DNA of 64,000 nt from JAOTVV01 sp041602035. Its GTDB lineage: Bacteria > Gemmatimonadota > Gemmatimonadetes > Gemmatimonadales > GWC2-71-9. Position numbers and translations under genes: made by a program. The stretch lies in the NCBI GenBank assembly GCA_041602035.1, contig JBFIHA010000010.1, forward strand, positions 1-64,000, in the 5' to 3' direction. The notes under the pieces were generated by a model. That model saw nothing but the letters and a program-made list of their open reading frames with translations, searched no databases and had not been told where the DNA came from. Of the stretch, positions 33,097 through 41,257 are shown piece after piece; the stretch's first letter is position 1; each line of letters starts with the position of its first letter.

Positions 33097-33864
33097 GTGA
33101 GTGACCGCTTCGTTGGGCTCACGTACGAGGGAGGTGTGGCCACGCTGACCCTGGACCGCCCGCCGCTCAACGTGATGAACATCGAGATGATGGAGCAGAT
33201 GAACGAGGCGATCCTTGAACTCCGCGGACGCACGGATTTGAAGGTCCTGGTGATCCGTGGAAAGGGAAAGGCCTTCAGCGCCGGTGTGGATGTCGCGGAC
33301 CACACCAAGGACAAGGTGACCCGGATGATCCAGGTGTTTCACCGGATCTTCGAGTCCATTCGGCTGTTGGACGTCATCGCGGTGGCGGCGGTGCACGGCC
33401 GGGCGCTGGGCGGCGGCTTCGAACTGGCCATCGGCTGCAACCTGGTCGTTGCCTCCGAGTCGGCGCGGTTCGCGCTTCCCGAGATCAAGCTTGGCGTGTT
33501 CCCGCCACTGGCCTGTGTGGTGCTCCCTCGGGCGGCACCGCGCCGCAAGGCCATGGAGTGGATTCTCATGGGTGAGGAGATCACCGCGCAGGAACTCAGT
33601 GCCTACGGTCTGGTGAACCGCATCGTTCCCGACGATCGGTTCGATGACGAGCTTGCGGCGTTTGTCGAGAGGATCACCAACAAGTCCGGTCCTGTCCTCA
33701 CGCTGGCCAAGCGGGCCCAGACCGAGTCGTACTACGCGGCCTACGAAGAAGCACTGTACAAAGCCGAAAACCTGTACCTGCGGGAACTGATGGCGCTCGA
33801 AGATGCGCACGAGGGCATCAGGGCCTTCATGGAGAAGCGGGCGCCGACGTGGCGAGACGCGTGA
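33097..33864 (+). CDS. Enoyl-CoA hydratase/isomerase family protein
   Basis: A 255-residue crotonase with VATLTLDRPPLNVMNIEM, the CoA-binding KAFSAGVDVADHT and the oxyanion-hole block VAAVHGRALGGGFELAIGCN, then FALPEIKLGVFPPLACV. The acidic residues of the crotonase active site differ between members; the pattern ALPEIKLGVFPP is close to cyclohexa-1,5-dienecarbonyl-CoA hydratase-like and other non-beta-oxidation members, so the exact substrate is open. GTG 33097 has GGGAGA about 7 bases upstream. It overlaps the next gene at its stop. Confidence 0.88.
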   Translation: MSDRFVGLTYEGGVATLTLDRPPLNVMNIEMMEQMNEAILELRGRTDLKVLVIRGKGKAFSAGVDVADHTKDKVTRMIQVFHRIFESIRLLDVIAVAAVHGRALGGGFELAIGCNLVVASESARFALPEIKLGVFPPLACVVLPRAAPRRKAMEWILMGEEITAQELSAYGLVNRIVPDDRFDDELAAFVERITNKSGPVLTLAKRAQTESYYAAYEEALYKAENLYLRELMALEDAHEGIRAFMEKRAPTWRDA

Positions 33865-34478
33865 GACTCGCCGCATTCTTGCTCGCCGTTGCAGGCATCG
33901 CCTGTGGCGGGAGCAAGGCCGAAGAAGGCGTGCCGCCCGAGACGGCACCGCTCCCGACTGTCGTGCTCGGGGGGCGGATCGTGGCGCTGTACCCCGTGAC
34001 CCTCGTGGCCGCCGATAGGCAGCTCGGGTGGAGCGAGCAACTTGGTGACCGCGCCGCCGCCCTGCGCACGGCCGACAGCCTCCTGGCCGCCTTTCTCACC
34101 GAGCGGGTCCCGGAAGCCCAATGGGTCTTGCCGGACGCGCTCCGGCGTGCAGCCCGCCAGGCGCCCGGCGTCCTCCCGGATCCGGATAGGATTGGGACGG
34201 CACTGCTTCGCGCTCGCGATCTGGATCGAATCCCCGATCCGCTGCGCTCACAAATGCGGAACCTGACCGCCGTCGCGGCGGACCGGCTCGTGCTGGTGCC
34301 AGCCGCGCTCACGTTCCAGCGGATGCCGTCGGGCAACGGCGCCGCCGATCTGTCGGTCGTCATCGCGGACGTCCGCTTCGGAACGGTGCTGTGGCGGACG
34401 ATCGCACACGGAGAGGGCGACGACGCGTGGTCGGCGATGTGGAACGCCCTCCGGGCATTGGTGCCGGATTTGCCGTAA
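33861..34478 (+). CDS. Hypothetical lipoprotein
   Basis: A 205-residue protein with a signal peptide and the lipobox IACG (LLAVAGIACGG). The mature part has strands such as VVLGGRIVALYPVTLVA and VRFGTVLWRTIAHGEGD; the last part reads like a small lipoprotein that describes an outer-membrane-linked activity score. I do not recognise the family. GTG 33861 overlaps the crotonase stop as GTGA; GTG 33849 is an alternative start with a longer n-region. It is directly followed by the isocitrate dehydrogenase gene. Confidence 0.6.
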   Translation: MRLAAFLLAVAGIACGGSKAEEGVPPETAPLPTVVLGGRIVALYPVTLVAADRQLGWSEQLGDRAAALRTADSLLAAFLTERVPEAQWVLPDALRRAARQAPGVLPDPDRIGTALLRARDLDRIPDPLRSQMRNLTAVAADRLVLVPAALTFQRMPSGNGAADLSVVIADVRFGTVLWRTIAHGEGDDAWSAMWNALRALVPDLP

Positions 34479-34480
34479 CG

Positions 34481-35494
34481 ATGCACCGAGTCACACTCAT
34501 CCCGGGTGACGGTATCGGGCCCGAGATCACCGCTGCCACGCTGCGTGTGATCGAGGCCGCCGGCGTCCTGATCGACTGGGATGAACAGCTCGGCGGTGTC
34601 GCGGCCTTGCACGAGGCGGGAACCCCGCTGCCCGACGCGACGGTGGCGAGCATACGGGAGACAACCGCCGCCCTCAAAGGGCCACTCACGACTCCGGTCG
34701 GCACCGGCTTCCGGTCGGTGAACGTCGCGTTGCGGCGGGAGTTTGATCTCTATGCGAACGTGCGGCCGGCGGCGTCGATCCTTCCGGGTGGTCGGTATGA
34801 GAACGTCGACATCGTGCTCGTGCGAGAGAACACCGAGGGGCTGTACGTCGGCCACGAGGCGGTGATCCCCGTTGCCGGCGACCCGAAGGCCGTCGCGCAG
34901 TCCACGGCCATCGTCACGCGGGCTGGCTGCGAGCGGATCGCCCGGTTCGCATTCGAATACGCCGTACACCATGGCCGGCGCCGAGTGACGATCTGTCACA
35001 AGGCGAACATCCTGAAGGCGTCGAGCGGACTGTTTCTCGAGGTCGCGCACGAGGTGTCCGAGCGGTACCGTGGCAGGATCGAAGTTAATGACGTGATCAT
35101 CGATGCGGCGGCCATGAAGCTCGTGTTGGACCCGTGCCAGTTCGACGTGATCGTGACCACCAATATGTTCGGTGACATCCTCAGCGATCAGATCGCTGGA
35201 TTGATCGGCGGCCTGGGTCTCGCCCCCGGCGCCAACATCGGCGATCGGGCCGCACTGTTCGAGGCAGTGCACGGATCCGCGCCGGACATCGCCGGAAAGG
35301 GCGTGGCCAATCCGTCGGCACTGATCTTGGCGGCGTGCCTGCTGCTCGATCACCTGGGTGAAGCCGCCGCGGCGCAGCGGGTGCGGCAAGCACTGACGAC
35401 GGTGCTCAGGGACGACCGAGTCCGTACCCCGGATCTCAAGGGACATGCTACGACAGTGGAATTCACGGACGCCGTTGTTCGGCGACTTGCGTGA
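34481..35494 (+). CDS. NAD-type isocitrate dehydrogenase (isocitrate/isopropylmalate dehydrogenase family)
   Basis: A 337-residue beta-decarboxylating dehydrogenase: VTLIPGDGIGPEI at the start, the substrate-binding SVNVALRREFDLYANVRP, RENTEGLYVGHEA, and the catalytic Lys-Ala-Asn in CHKANILKAS with the metal-binding MFGDILSDQIAGL. FEAVHGSAPDIAGKGVANPS is the nucleotide-binding side. The SVNVALRR form fits monomeric-fold isocitrate dehydrogenases of the IDH3 type more than 3-isopropylmalate dehydrogenase; homoisocitrate cannot be ruled out. ATG 34481 follows the preceding stop by 2 bases without a clear ribosome site, suggesting coupled translation. Confidence 0.87.
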   Translation: MHRVTLIPGDGIGPEITAATLRVIEAAGVLIDWDEQLGGVAALHEAGTPLPDATVASIRETTAALKGPLTTPVGTGFRSVNVALRREFDLYANVRPAASILPGGRYENVDIVLVRENTEGLYVGHEAVIPVAGDPKAVAQSTAIVTRAGCERIARFAFEYAVHHGRRRVTICHKANILKASSGLFLEVAHEVSERYRGRIEVNDVIIDAAAMKLVLDPCQFDVIVTTNMFGDILSDQIAGLIGGLGLAPGANIGDRAALFEAVHGSAPDIAGKGVANPSALILAACLLLDHLGEAAAAQRVRQALTTVLRDDRVRTPDLKGHATTVEFTDAVVRRLA

Positions 35495-35756
35495 GCGGGA
35501 GTGCCCGCGCTGCCAGCAGCCGGTCGATCTCCCACTCGGCGAGATCTGCGCGGCGTGCCAACGCGCCATCCAGCGACGTGCCTCGCGGATCGCGCGCACG
35601 GTGGCGCTGCTCTCGACCGTCGCCGTCGGCATCTATGTGCTGCTCCGGGTCCCGCCCGATCCGACGGCACGCATGGTCAGCGGTGCCGCCGTGGCCATCT
35701 GGTATCTGCTCACCAACCTCGTCGCTCGGCGGGTCCTTCGGGAATGCTTGAAATGA
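35445..35756 (+). CDS. Zinc-ribbon membrane protein, hypothetical
   Basis: A 103-residue protein with an N-terminal four-cysteine zinc ribbon (CPRCQQPVDLPLGEICAAC) and two transmembrane helices (ARTVALLSTVAVGIYVLL, MVSGAAVAIWYLLTNLVA). It overlaps the isocitrate dehydrogenase gene by 50 bases if the ATG at 35445 is used; TTG codons at 35475 and 35484 would shorten it. The +1 frame in the same place has no conserved features. The function is unknown; such small proteins often recruit partners to the membrane. Confidence 0.65.
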   Translation: MLRQWNSRTPLFGDLRERECPRCQQPVDLPLGEICAACQRAIQRRASRIARTVALLSTVAVGIYVLLRVPPDPTARMVSGAAVAIWYLLTNLVARRVLRECLK

Positions 35757-35769
35757 CGGTAATCGCGCC

Positions 35770-36627
35770 GTGACGTTCCGGATGGTGCACCTCTCCGACA
35801 CGCATTTCGGTCACGTCGCCGACTTGCGGCAGATCCAGGCGGTAGAAGATCTGGTGCCGGACCTCGACGCCCGATTGATCGTCTTAACGGGCGACCTCAC
35901 GCTCCGCGCGAGACATGGGGAGTTCCAGGCGGCGAGGGCGTTCGTGCAGGAACTGGAGCGCAGCGCGCCGGTTCTCGCGATTCCGGGGAACCACGATGTG
36001 CAGTGGTGGTGGAGGCCGCTCATTCCGTGGGGGGCGCAGGCGAAATATCGGAAATACGCCCGCTACTTCGGCCCGCTCCTGTCTCCGATCATGGACTTTC
36101 CCGAGGCCATCGTGGTGGGCGCGAACACCTCGCACGGCATCGCCTGGGGATCCCTCACGCCAAGACTGCGAGATCTCGCCGTGAAGGGGCATCTGCCGAA
36201 ATCCCAGATCGAACGGGCGCACGAGGCGTTCAGCGCCGCCGGCAACGAACGGGTGCGGGTGCTCGTGGTCCATCACAATGTGCTGCGCGGCGAGCTCTCG
36301 CAGCGCATGGGGCTCGCGCGGTGGCGACAGGCACAACGCCGCATCGTCGAATCGGGCACGGACATCGTGCTATGCGGTCACGACCACCAGGAACAGGCCG
36401 ATCTGCTCCAGGAGCGCGTGGTGATCTCATGCGCGGGGACGCTGTCGACCCGGTCGCGCGGGAACCGTCCCTCCGTGTTCAATCGCGTCTCCATCGACGA
36501 TCACGCGATCCACGTCGAGTGCTTCCGTTGGGAAGCGGGCGACGGCGTGTTCAAGCGATCCGACGTGCACACCTTTCCGAGGCCACGACGGCTTCATGAC
36601 GCACCGGTCCCCGCGGGCGCGCGCTGA
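35770..36627 (+). CDS. Calcineurin-like metallophosphoesterase
   Basis: A 285-residue protein with the five metal-binding blocks of the calcineurin-like family: HLSDTHFGH, VLTGDLTLRAR, IPGNHDVQWWW, VVHHNVLRG and CGHDHQEQ. The two metal ions sit on DxH, GD, GNH[DE], H and GHxH. Substrates range from cyclic nucleotides to phospholipids; nothing here narrows it. GTG 35770 follows the zinc-ribbon gene by 13 bases, and its end overlaps the SprT-like gene by 32 bases. Confidence 0.88.
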   Translation: MTFRMVHLSDTHFGHVADLRQIQAVEDLVPDLDARLIVLTGDLTLRARHGEFQAARAFVQELERSAPVLAIPGNHDVQWWWRPLIPWGAQAKYRKYARYFGPLLSPIMDFPEAIVVGANTSHGIAWGSLTPRLRDLAVKGHLPKSQIERAHEAFSAAGNERVRVLVVHHNVLRGELSQRMGLARWRQAQRRIVESGTDIVLCGHDHQEQADLLQERVVISCAGTLSTRSRGNRPSVFNRVSIDDHAIHVECFRWEAGDGVFKRSDVHTFPRPRRLHDAPVPAGAR

Positions 36628-37342
36628 CCGCGCGGCGTGGGAGGCCGATCAGGCGCTCCTCGTGGCCCGACTGCATCGCTTAGGACTCGATCGAACGGTA
36701 CCGGTCGAGATGCACGTGAATCGCTCCGTGATGGTGAGCGTCACCGAGCGCCCCGTGCTTCGGATTCATCGCGGGTTCGCGTACGGGCCGGACCGTGTGC
36801 TCCGAGCGGTAGTGGCGTTCGTAGCCCCCCGGACGTCGCGCCGGGAGCGGGACGGCGCCCGTCGACTGATCGGTGACTTCGCCGCGGAGAGCTACGTGAG
36901 ACCGCGTCGTCGCCGCCGGGTCGCGACGCGACCGGCCGATCGCCGGCTGCTCGGGCGCCTCCGCAGCCTTCACGCGGAGCTCAACGAGCAGTACTTCGGT
37001 GGAGGCCTCGAGTCCGTGGCGCTCCGCATCTCGAATCGCATGGTGACGCGACTCGGCGACGTGACGGTCGATGCCCGATCGCGCCGTGTGGTGGAGATCG
37101 CCATCAGCCGCCTCCACGTGGTACAGGACGGATGGGACGAGGTTCGCGGCACCTTGCTGCATGAGATGGTGCACCAGTGGCAGGTGGAAACCGGCGGGGA
37201 GCCGGACCACGGAAGACGCTTCCGTCAAAAGGCGCGAGCGGTCGGCATCACGCCGGCTGCCCGACGCGCCGTTGGGGGCGAGGCCATACACATGATCGAG
37301 TGGGAGGACGGAGGATCCAGGCGATGCCGTTCCAAGGGGTAG
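36596..37342 (+). CDS. SprT-like zinc metalloprotease
   Basis: A 248-residue protein with a basic N-terminal half and a SprT-like domain: HEMVHQWQ with His189 and His193 flanking the catalytic Glu190, followed by GGEPDHGRRF whose His is the third zinc ligand. SprT/Spartan proteases act on DNA-bound or other proteins. The N-terminal helix-rich and arginine-rich part (VRPRRRRRVATRPADRR) may bind nucleic acid. Its role here is unknown. It begins inside the phosphoesterase gene and ends 19 bases inside the acyl-CoA dehydrogenase gene, so all three are linked. Confidence 0.8.
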   Translation: MTHRSPRARADRAAWEADQALLVARLHRLGLDRTVPVEMHVNRSVMVSVTERPVLRIHRGFAYGPDRVLRAVVAFVAPRTSRRERDGARRLIGDFAAESYVRPRRRRRVATRPADRRLLGRLRSLHAELNEQYFGGGLESVALRISNRMVTRLGDVTVDARSRRVVEIAISRLHVVQDGWDEVRGTLLHEMVHQWQVETGGEPDHGRRFRQKARAVGITPAARRAVGGEAIHMIEWEDGGSRRCRSKG

Positions 37343-38508
37343 ACTACTACGACATCGATTCGCTCCTAACCGAGGAGGAGCGGGCGGTGCGGGAAACCAT
37401 TCGGCGTTGGGTGGACAATGCGGTGATGCCGGTCATCGGAGAGCACTACCTCGCCGGCACGTTTCCAACACAGCTCATCCCGGAGATGGGTGAGCTCGGG
37501 GTTCTGGGCGCCAACCTCCCGGCGGAGTACGGGTGCGCCGAACTCAACAACGTGGCCTACGGTCTCATCATGCAGGAGCTGGAGCGCGCCGACAGCGGCG
37601 TCCGGTCGTTTGCGTCCGTGCAGGGCGCTCTGGTCATGTACCCCATCTTCACCTTCGGCAGCGAAGAGCAGCGACGGGAGTGGCTCCCCAAGCTCGCCTC
37701 CGGTGAGCTGATCGGGTGTTTCGGCCTCACCGAGCCGGACTTCGGCTCCAACCCCGGCGGTATGATCACCACGGCGCGGGAGGACGGCGACTCCTGGGTC
37801 TTGAACGGCGCGAAGATGTGGATCACCAACGGCTCCATGGCCGACGTCGCCGTCGTGTGGGCGAAGACCGGAGCGCTGGACGACGCGACGTCCATTCGTG
37901 GCTTCATCGTGCCGACGGACCTTCCCGGCTTCGCGGCCAAGGACCAGGCGGGCAAGCTGTCGCTCCGAGCGAGCGATACCAGCGAGTTGGTGCTGGAAGA
38001 CGTGCAGATCCCCAAAGCACATCTCCTGCCAAAGAGTGGCGGCCTGAAGAGCCCGCTCATGTGTCTTACCCAGGCGCGGTACGGCATTGCGTGGGGCGCC
38101 GTGGGAGCGGCCATGGCGTGCTATACCGAGGCGGTGGAGTATGCGAAGCACCGCGTCATGTTCGACCGGCCGATCGGCGGATTCCAGATCCAGCAGCACC
38201 GTCTGGCGGAAATGCTGACTGAGATCACCAAGGCCCAGCTTCTGTGTGTGCAACTGGGGCGTCTCAAGGACCGCGGGACGATGACGCCCGTGCAGGTGTC
38301 GCTCGCGAAACGGAACAACGTGAACATGGCGTGTGAGTGCGCGCGCGAGACGCGGCGCTTGCTCGGTGCGAGCGGCATTCTGGCCGAGTACCAGGCGATG
38401 CGCCACGCGGCCAATCTCGAGAGTGTGTACACCTACGAGGGGACACACGACATTCACACGCTGATCCTGGGCGAGGACATCACCGGGATTGCGGCGTATT
38501 CGGGCTGA
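37324..38508 (+). CDS. Acyl-CoA dehydrogenase, glutaryl-CoA dehydrogenase-like
   Basis: A 394-residue flavoenzyme with VRSFASVQGALVMYPIFTFG, the acyl-CoA dehydrogenase signature CFGLTEPDFGSNPGGM and WVLNGAKMWITNG, and the C-terminal catalytic-base block YTYEGTHDIHTLILGEDITG, with Glu in YEGT. The RSFASVQ and YEGTHDIH runs are typical of glutaryl-CoA dehydrogenase, which makes crotonyl-CoA and passes electrons to ETF. etfBA lies about 8 kb downstream, with an ETF:quinone oxidoreductase next to it. GGAGG precedes ATG 37324. It overlaps the SprT-like gene. Confidence 0.9.
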   Translation: MPFQGVDYYDIDSLLTEEERAVRETIRRWVDNAVMPVIGEHYLAGTFPTQLIPEMGELGVLGANLPAEYGCAELNNVAYGLIMQELERADSGVRSFASVQGALVMYPIFTFGSEEQRREWLPKLASGELIGCFGLTEPDFGSNPGGMITTAREDGDSWVLNGAKMWITNGSMADVAVVWAKTGALDDATSIRGFIVPTDLPGFAAKDQAGKLSLRASDTSELVLEDVQIPKAHLLPKSGGLKSPLMCLTQARYGIAWGAVGAAMACYTEAVEYAKHRVMFDRPIGGFQIQQHRLAEMLTEITKAQLLCVQLGRLKDRGTMTPVQVSLAKRNNVNMACECARETRRLLGASGILAEYQAMRHAANLESVYTYEGTHDIHTLILGEDITGIAAYSG

Positions 38509-38589
38509 GGCCCGAGGGGGAACGGTCCGTGTCCCGCCCCCGTCCCGTCGCCACCCGACCACCACCGTCCCAGGGAGGAGCGTAGCGTC

Positions 38590-38832
38590 GTGCCAGGAAT
38601 CCTGTGGTTTCTCGTCATCGGCATCGTTGCCGGATGGGTCGCTGGCCGCATCACCAAGGGCAGGGGTTTCGGCTTGATGGGCAACTTGATCGTCGGCGTG
38701 CTGGGGGCGCTGCTGGGCGGCTTCCTGTTCAACCTCGTTGGCTTGGCCGCCTACGGCGTTCTTGGCTCGCTGATCACCGCCACGGTCGGTGCCATCGTGC
38801 TGCTCCTGCTACTGGGGTTCGTGAAGAAGTGA
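38590..38832 (+). CDS. GlsB/YeaQ/YmgE family small membrane protein
   Basis: An 80-residue protein with three hydrophobic segments: GILWFLVIGIVAGWVAGRI, GNLIVGVLGALLGGFLF and LGSLITATVGAIVLLLLLGF. The GWVAGRITKGRGFGLMGNL loop is the typical pattern of the transglycosylase-associated (YeaQ/YmgE) family, stress-induced membrane proteins with unknown action. GGGAGGAG lies upstream of GTG 38590. It shares TGATG with the start of the PQQ dehydrogenase gene. Confidence 0.87.
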   Translation: MPGILWFLVIGIVAGWVAGRITKGRGFGLMGNLIVGVLGALLGGFLFNLVGLAAYGVLGSLITATVGAIVLLLLLGFVKK

Positions 38833-39989
38833 TGCAACGGCTGGGGCGCTCCGTAGTCGCGGGAGTGGGGTGGATGGTAATCGCGGCGTGCTCCGAGGGA
38901 GGCGTCGGCTCAAACGTGAGTGCGCCCGTTCCAGACAGCGGTCTCGCCGTCACGGTTGTCGCCCAGGGTCTGCAGAGTCCGCTCTTTCTGACGAGCCCCG
39001 TACGTGATGCTCGGCTGTTCATCGTCGAGCAGAGCGGAAGGATTCGTGTGGTGCGAAACGGTCAGCTGCTGCCGACGCCGTTTCTCGACGTCAGCGACGT
39101 GGTGAGTGCGGGTGGTGAGCGTGGACTGCTGGGCTTGGCGTTTCACCCGGAGTACGCCTCCAACGGGTGGTTCTTCGTGAACTACACCGACCGCAATGGG
39201 GATACCCGGGTCGTGCGCTATACGGTCAGTGCGAATACGGATTTGGCTGACCGGGGGTCGGGAAAGATGATCCTCAGCGTGGCCCAGCCGTATGGGAACC
39301 ACAACGGTGGCCACGTGACGTTCGGCCCCGATGGGATGTTGTACGTGGGCATGGGAGATGGCGGGAGTGCCAACGATCCCCACGGTCACGGTCAGAATCC
39401 CGCCACCCTGCTGGGCACGCTGCTGCGCCTGGACGTCGACGGCGGGGATCCCTACGCGATCCCGGCCGACAATCCATTCGTCGGCCGGCAGGATGCCGCG
39501 CCGGAGATCTGGGCCATCGGACTCCGGAATCCGTGGCGGTTCTCGTTCGATCGGCAGAGCGGGTTGCTCTTCATTGGCGACGTCGGCCAGAACGCCTGGG
39601 AGGAGATCGACGTGGTGCCCGCTGCAGCGGCAGCCGTGAACTATGGTTGGGACGTCATGGAGGGGACGCACTGCTTCGGTTCGCCCGTGTGCGATCAAGA
39701 CGGGCTCAGGCGTCCGCTCGTCGACTACGGCCATGACGACGGCTGCTCGGTGATCGGGGGCTATGTGTATCACGGCACCGCGATGCCGGCCGTGCAAGGC
39801 CACTACTTCTACGCCGATTGGTGCCAGGGGTGGGTGCGGAGCTTCCGCGTTCGTGACGGCGGCGTGCGCGAGCACACCGAGTGGGAAGTCGGGGACGTTG
39901 GCAATGTGCTGTCGTTCGGCGAGGATGCGGCCGGGGAGCTGTATCTCCTGTCGCAGAACGGGACTGTGTATCGCCTCGTCTCACGGTGA
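38832..39989 (+). CDS. PQQ-dependent sugar dehydrogenase (soluble aldose/sorbosone type)
   Basis: A 385-residue lipoprotein (lipobox IAACS in VIAACSEGG) with the glucose/sorbosone dehydrogenase propeller: RLFIVEQSGRIRVVRNG, GLLGLAFHPEYASNGWFFV, GGHVTFGPDGMLYVGMGDGG, RNPWRFSFDRQSGLLFIGD, NYGWDVMEGTHCF and GGYVYHGTAMP. PQQ and calcium would be bound in the centre; sugar is oxidised in the periplasm with electrons to a soluble carrier. No pqq biosynthesis genes are in the window. ATG 38832 overlaps the GlsB stop and its own end overlaps the MFS start. Confidence 0.88.
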   Translation: MQRLGRSVVAGVGWMVIAACSEGGVGSNVSAPVPDSGLAVTVVAQGLQSPLFLTSPVRDARLFIVEQSGRIRVVRNGQLLPTPFLDVSDVVSAGGERGLLGLAFHPEYASNGWFFVNYTDRNGDTRVVRYTVSANTDLADRGSGKMILSVAQPYGNHNGGHVTFGPDGMLYVGMGDGGSANDPHGHGQNPATLLGTLLRLDVDGGDPYAIPADNPFVGRQDAAPEIWAIGLRNPWRFSFDRQSGLLFIGDVGQNAWEEIDVVPAAAAAVNYGWDVMEGTHCFGSPVCDQDGLRRPLVDYGHDDGCSVIGGYVYHGTAMPAVQGHYFYADWCQGWVRSFRVRDGGVREHTEWEVGDVGNVLSFGEDAAGELYLLSQNGTVYRLVSR

Positions 39990-41191
39990 CCGAGCCAGAT
40001 ACGCTGCACGAGTCTCTATCCACCACGTCCCTTCTGCGCGATCGCAATCTCCGGGTCGTGTTCAGCATCACGTTGATGGCGATGTTGGGGGTGGCGAGCA
40101 TCACGCCTGCGTTTCCCGCCGTGGCGCGAGCCCTCGACGTGAGTCCGCAGTCGGTGGGATTGCTGATCTCTGCGTTTACCGTGCCCGGTGTGGTTCTGAC
40201 GCCGTTTCTGGGTGTGCTTGCCGATCGTATCGGCCGCAAGGCGATCCTCGTCCCGTCCCTGCTCCTCTTCGGCCTCGCGGGCTCGGCATGCGGCCTGGCC
40301 CGTTCGTTCGATACCCTCGTCGCGCTACGCTTCCTGCAAGGGATGGGCGGCGCCGCGCTCGGCGCGCTGAACATCACACTGATCGGCGACCTGTTCGAGG
40401 GCTCCCGACGGACGGCTGCCATGGGGTACAACTCGGCGGTCTTGAGTGTAGGGACAGCGCTCTACCCCGCGATCGGCGGCGCGCTTGCCATGCTCGCCTG
40501 GTTCGCGCCGTTTTTCCTGCCGATTGCCTCCCTCCCGGTCGCCGTCTTCGCCGTGCTTACGCTCCGGAACCCGGAACCCACACCGCAGAGTGACCTGCGC
40601 ACGTACCTCCGGAACGCCCTGCGCGGCATGCGGGAGGAACGGGTGGTCGTCATGTTCGTTGCGGGGGTCGTGACCTTCGTGCTGATCTACGGCGCGTTCT
40701 TGTCGTTCCTCCCGTTCGTGCTGGAAGGTGCGTTCGGCGCCACGCCGCTCGGCATCGGGTTGGTGTTCGCCGTGGCCTCAGTGGCGACTGGGATTGCGTC
40801 TTTCTTTCTGGAGCGCCTCGCGCGCCTTCGCGGCGCCGACACGCTGGTATTGACCGGCTTCATTCTCTACATCGTGACGATGGTGCTGATGCCGCTCGCG
40901 CCCTCGCTCTGGATGCTCCTCGTGGTGGTGGCTGGGTTCGGGGCGGCGAACGGTATCACGATCCCGAGCATTCTCACGATCGTCGCCGGGTCGGCACCAG
41001 ACGAGCACCGAGCGATCTTCATGTCGGTCAACGGCACGTTGCTACGCCTCGGTCAGACGCTGGGGCCACTCCTCGCGGGTACGGCGTTTGCCCTACTGGG
41101 TCTGCGATGGGCGTTCTGGATCGGTGCCGTGCTTGCCGCTGGGTTGCTGACAGCGCTCGTGCGTGTGATCCGTGGGTCCCCGGGGGCGTGA
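39986..41191 (+). CDS. MFS transporter (drug/metabolite exporter type)
   Basis: A 401-residue protein with about 12 helices. The loop 2-3 motif GVLADRIGRKAILVPSLLLF and the signature ALRFLQGMGGAALGALN match the DHA1-type drug/H+ antiporter group. Second-half helices include GIGLVFAVASVATGIASFFL. The starting GTG overlaps the stop of the PQQ gene (GTGA), so it belongs to the same unit. The substrate is unknown. A hairpin follows the stop. Confidence 0.87.
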   Translation: MTEPDTLHESLSTTSLLRDRNLRVVFSITLMAMLGVASITPAFPAVARALDVSPQSVGLLISAFTVPGVVLTPFLGVLADRIGRKAILVPSLLLFGLAGSACGLARSFDTLVALRFLQGMGGAALGALNITLIGDLFEGSRRTAAMGYNSAVLSVGTALYPAIGGALAMLAWFAPFFLPIASLPVAVFAVLTLRNPEPTPQSDLRTYLRNALRGMREERVVVMFVAGVVTFVLIYGAFLSFLPFVLEGAFGATPLGIGLVFAVASVATGIASFFLERLARLRGADTLVLTGFILYIVTMVLMPLAPSLWMLLVVVAGFGAANGITIPSILTIVAGSAPDEHRAIFMSVNGTLLRLGQTLGPLLAGTAFALLGLRWAFWIGAVLAAGLLTALVRVIRGSPGA

Positions 41192-41196
41192 GCCGG

Positions 41197-41218
41197 GCCG
41201 ATCGGTGCGAGGATCGGC
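41197..41218 (+). terminator. Hairpin after the MFS gene
   Basis: GCCGATC (41197-41203) and GATCGGC (41212-41218) form a 7-bp stem with an 8-base loop, 5 bases past the stop. A pyrimidine-rich stretch (GTCTTCCCGCCC) follows. A weak rho-independent terminator before ligA is likely. Confidence 0.5.
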
Positions 41219-41257
41219 GTCTTCCCGCCCTCCTCTCGGTCAGTCAGATTTCACGCC

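Noticed and set aside
35491..35751. Alternative frame starting GTGA at 35491
   Set aside because: It lacks the zinc-ribbon cysteines and membrane helices found in the overlapping frame; its translation is Ser/Arg-rich.
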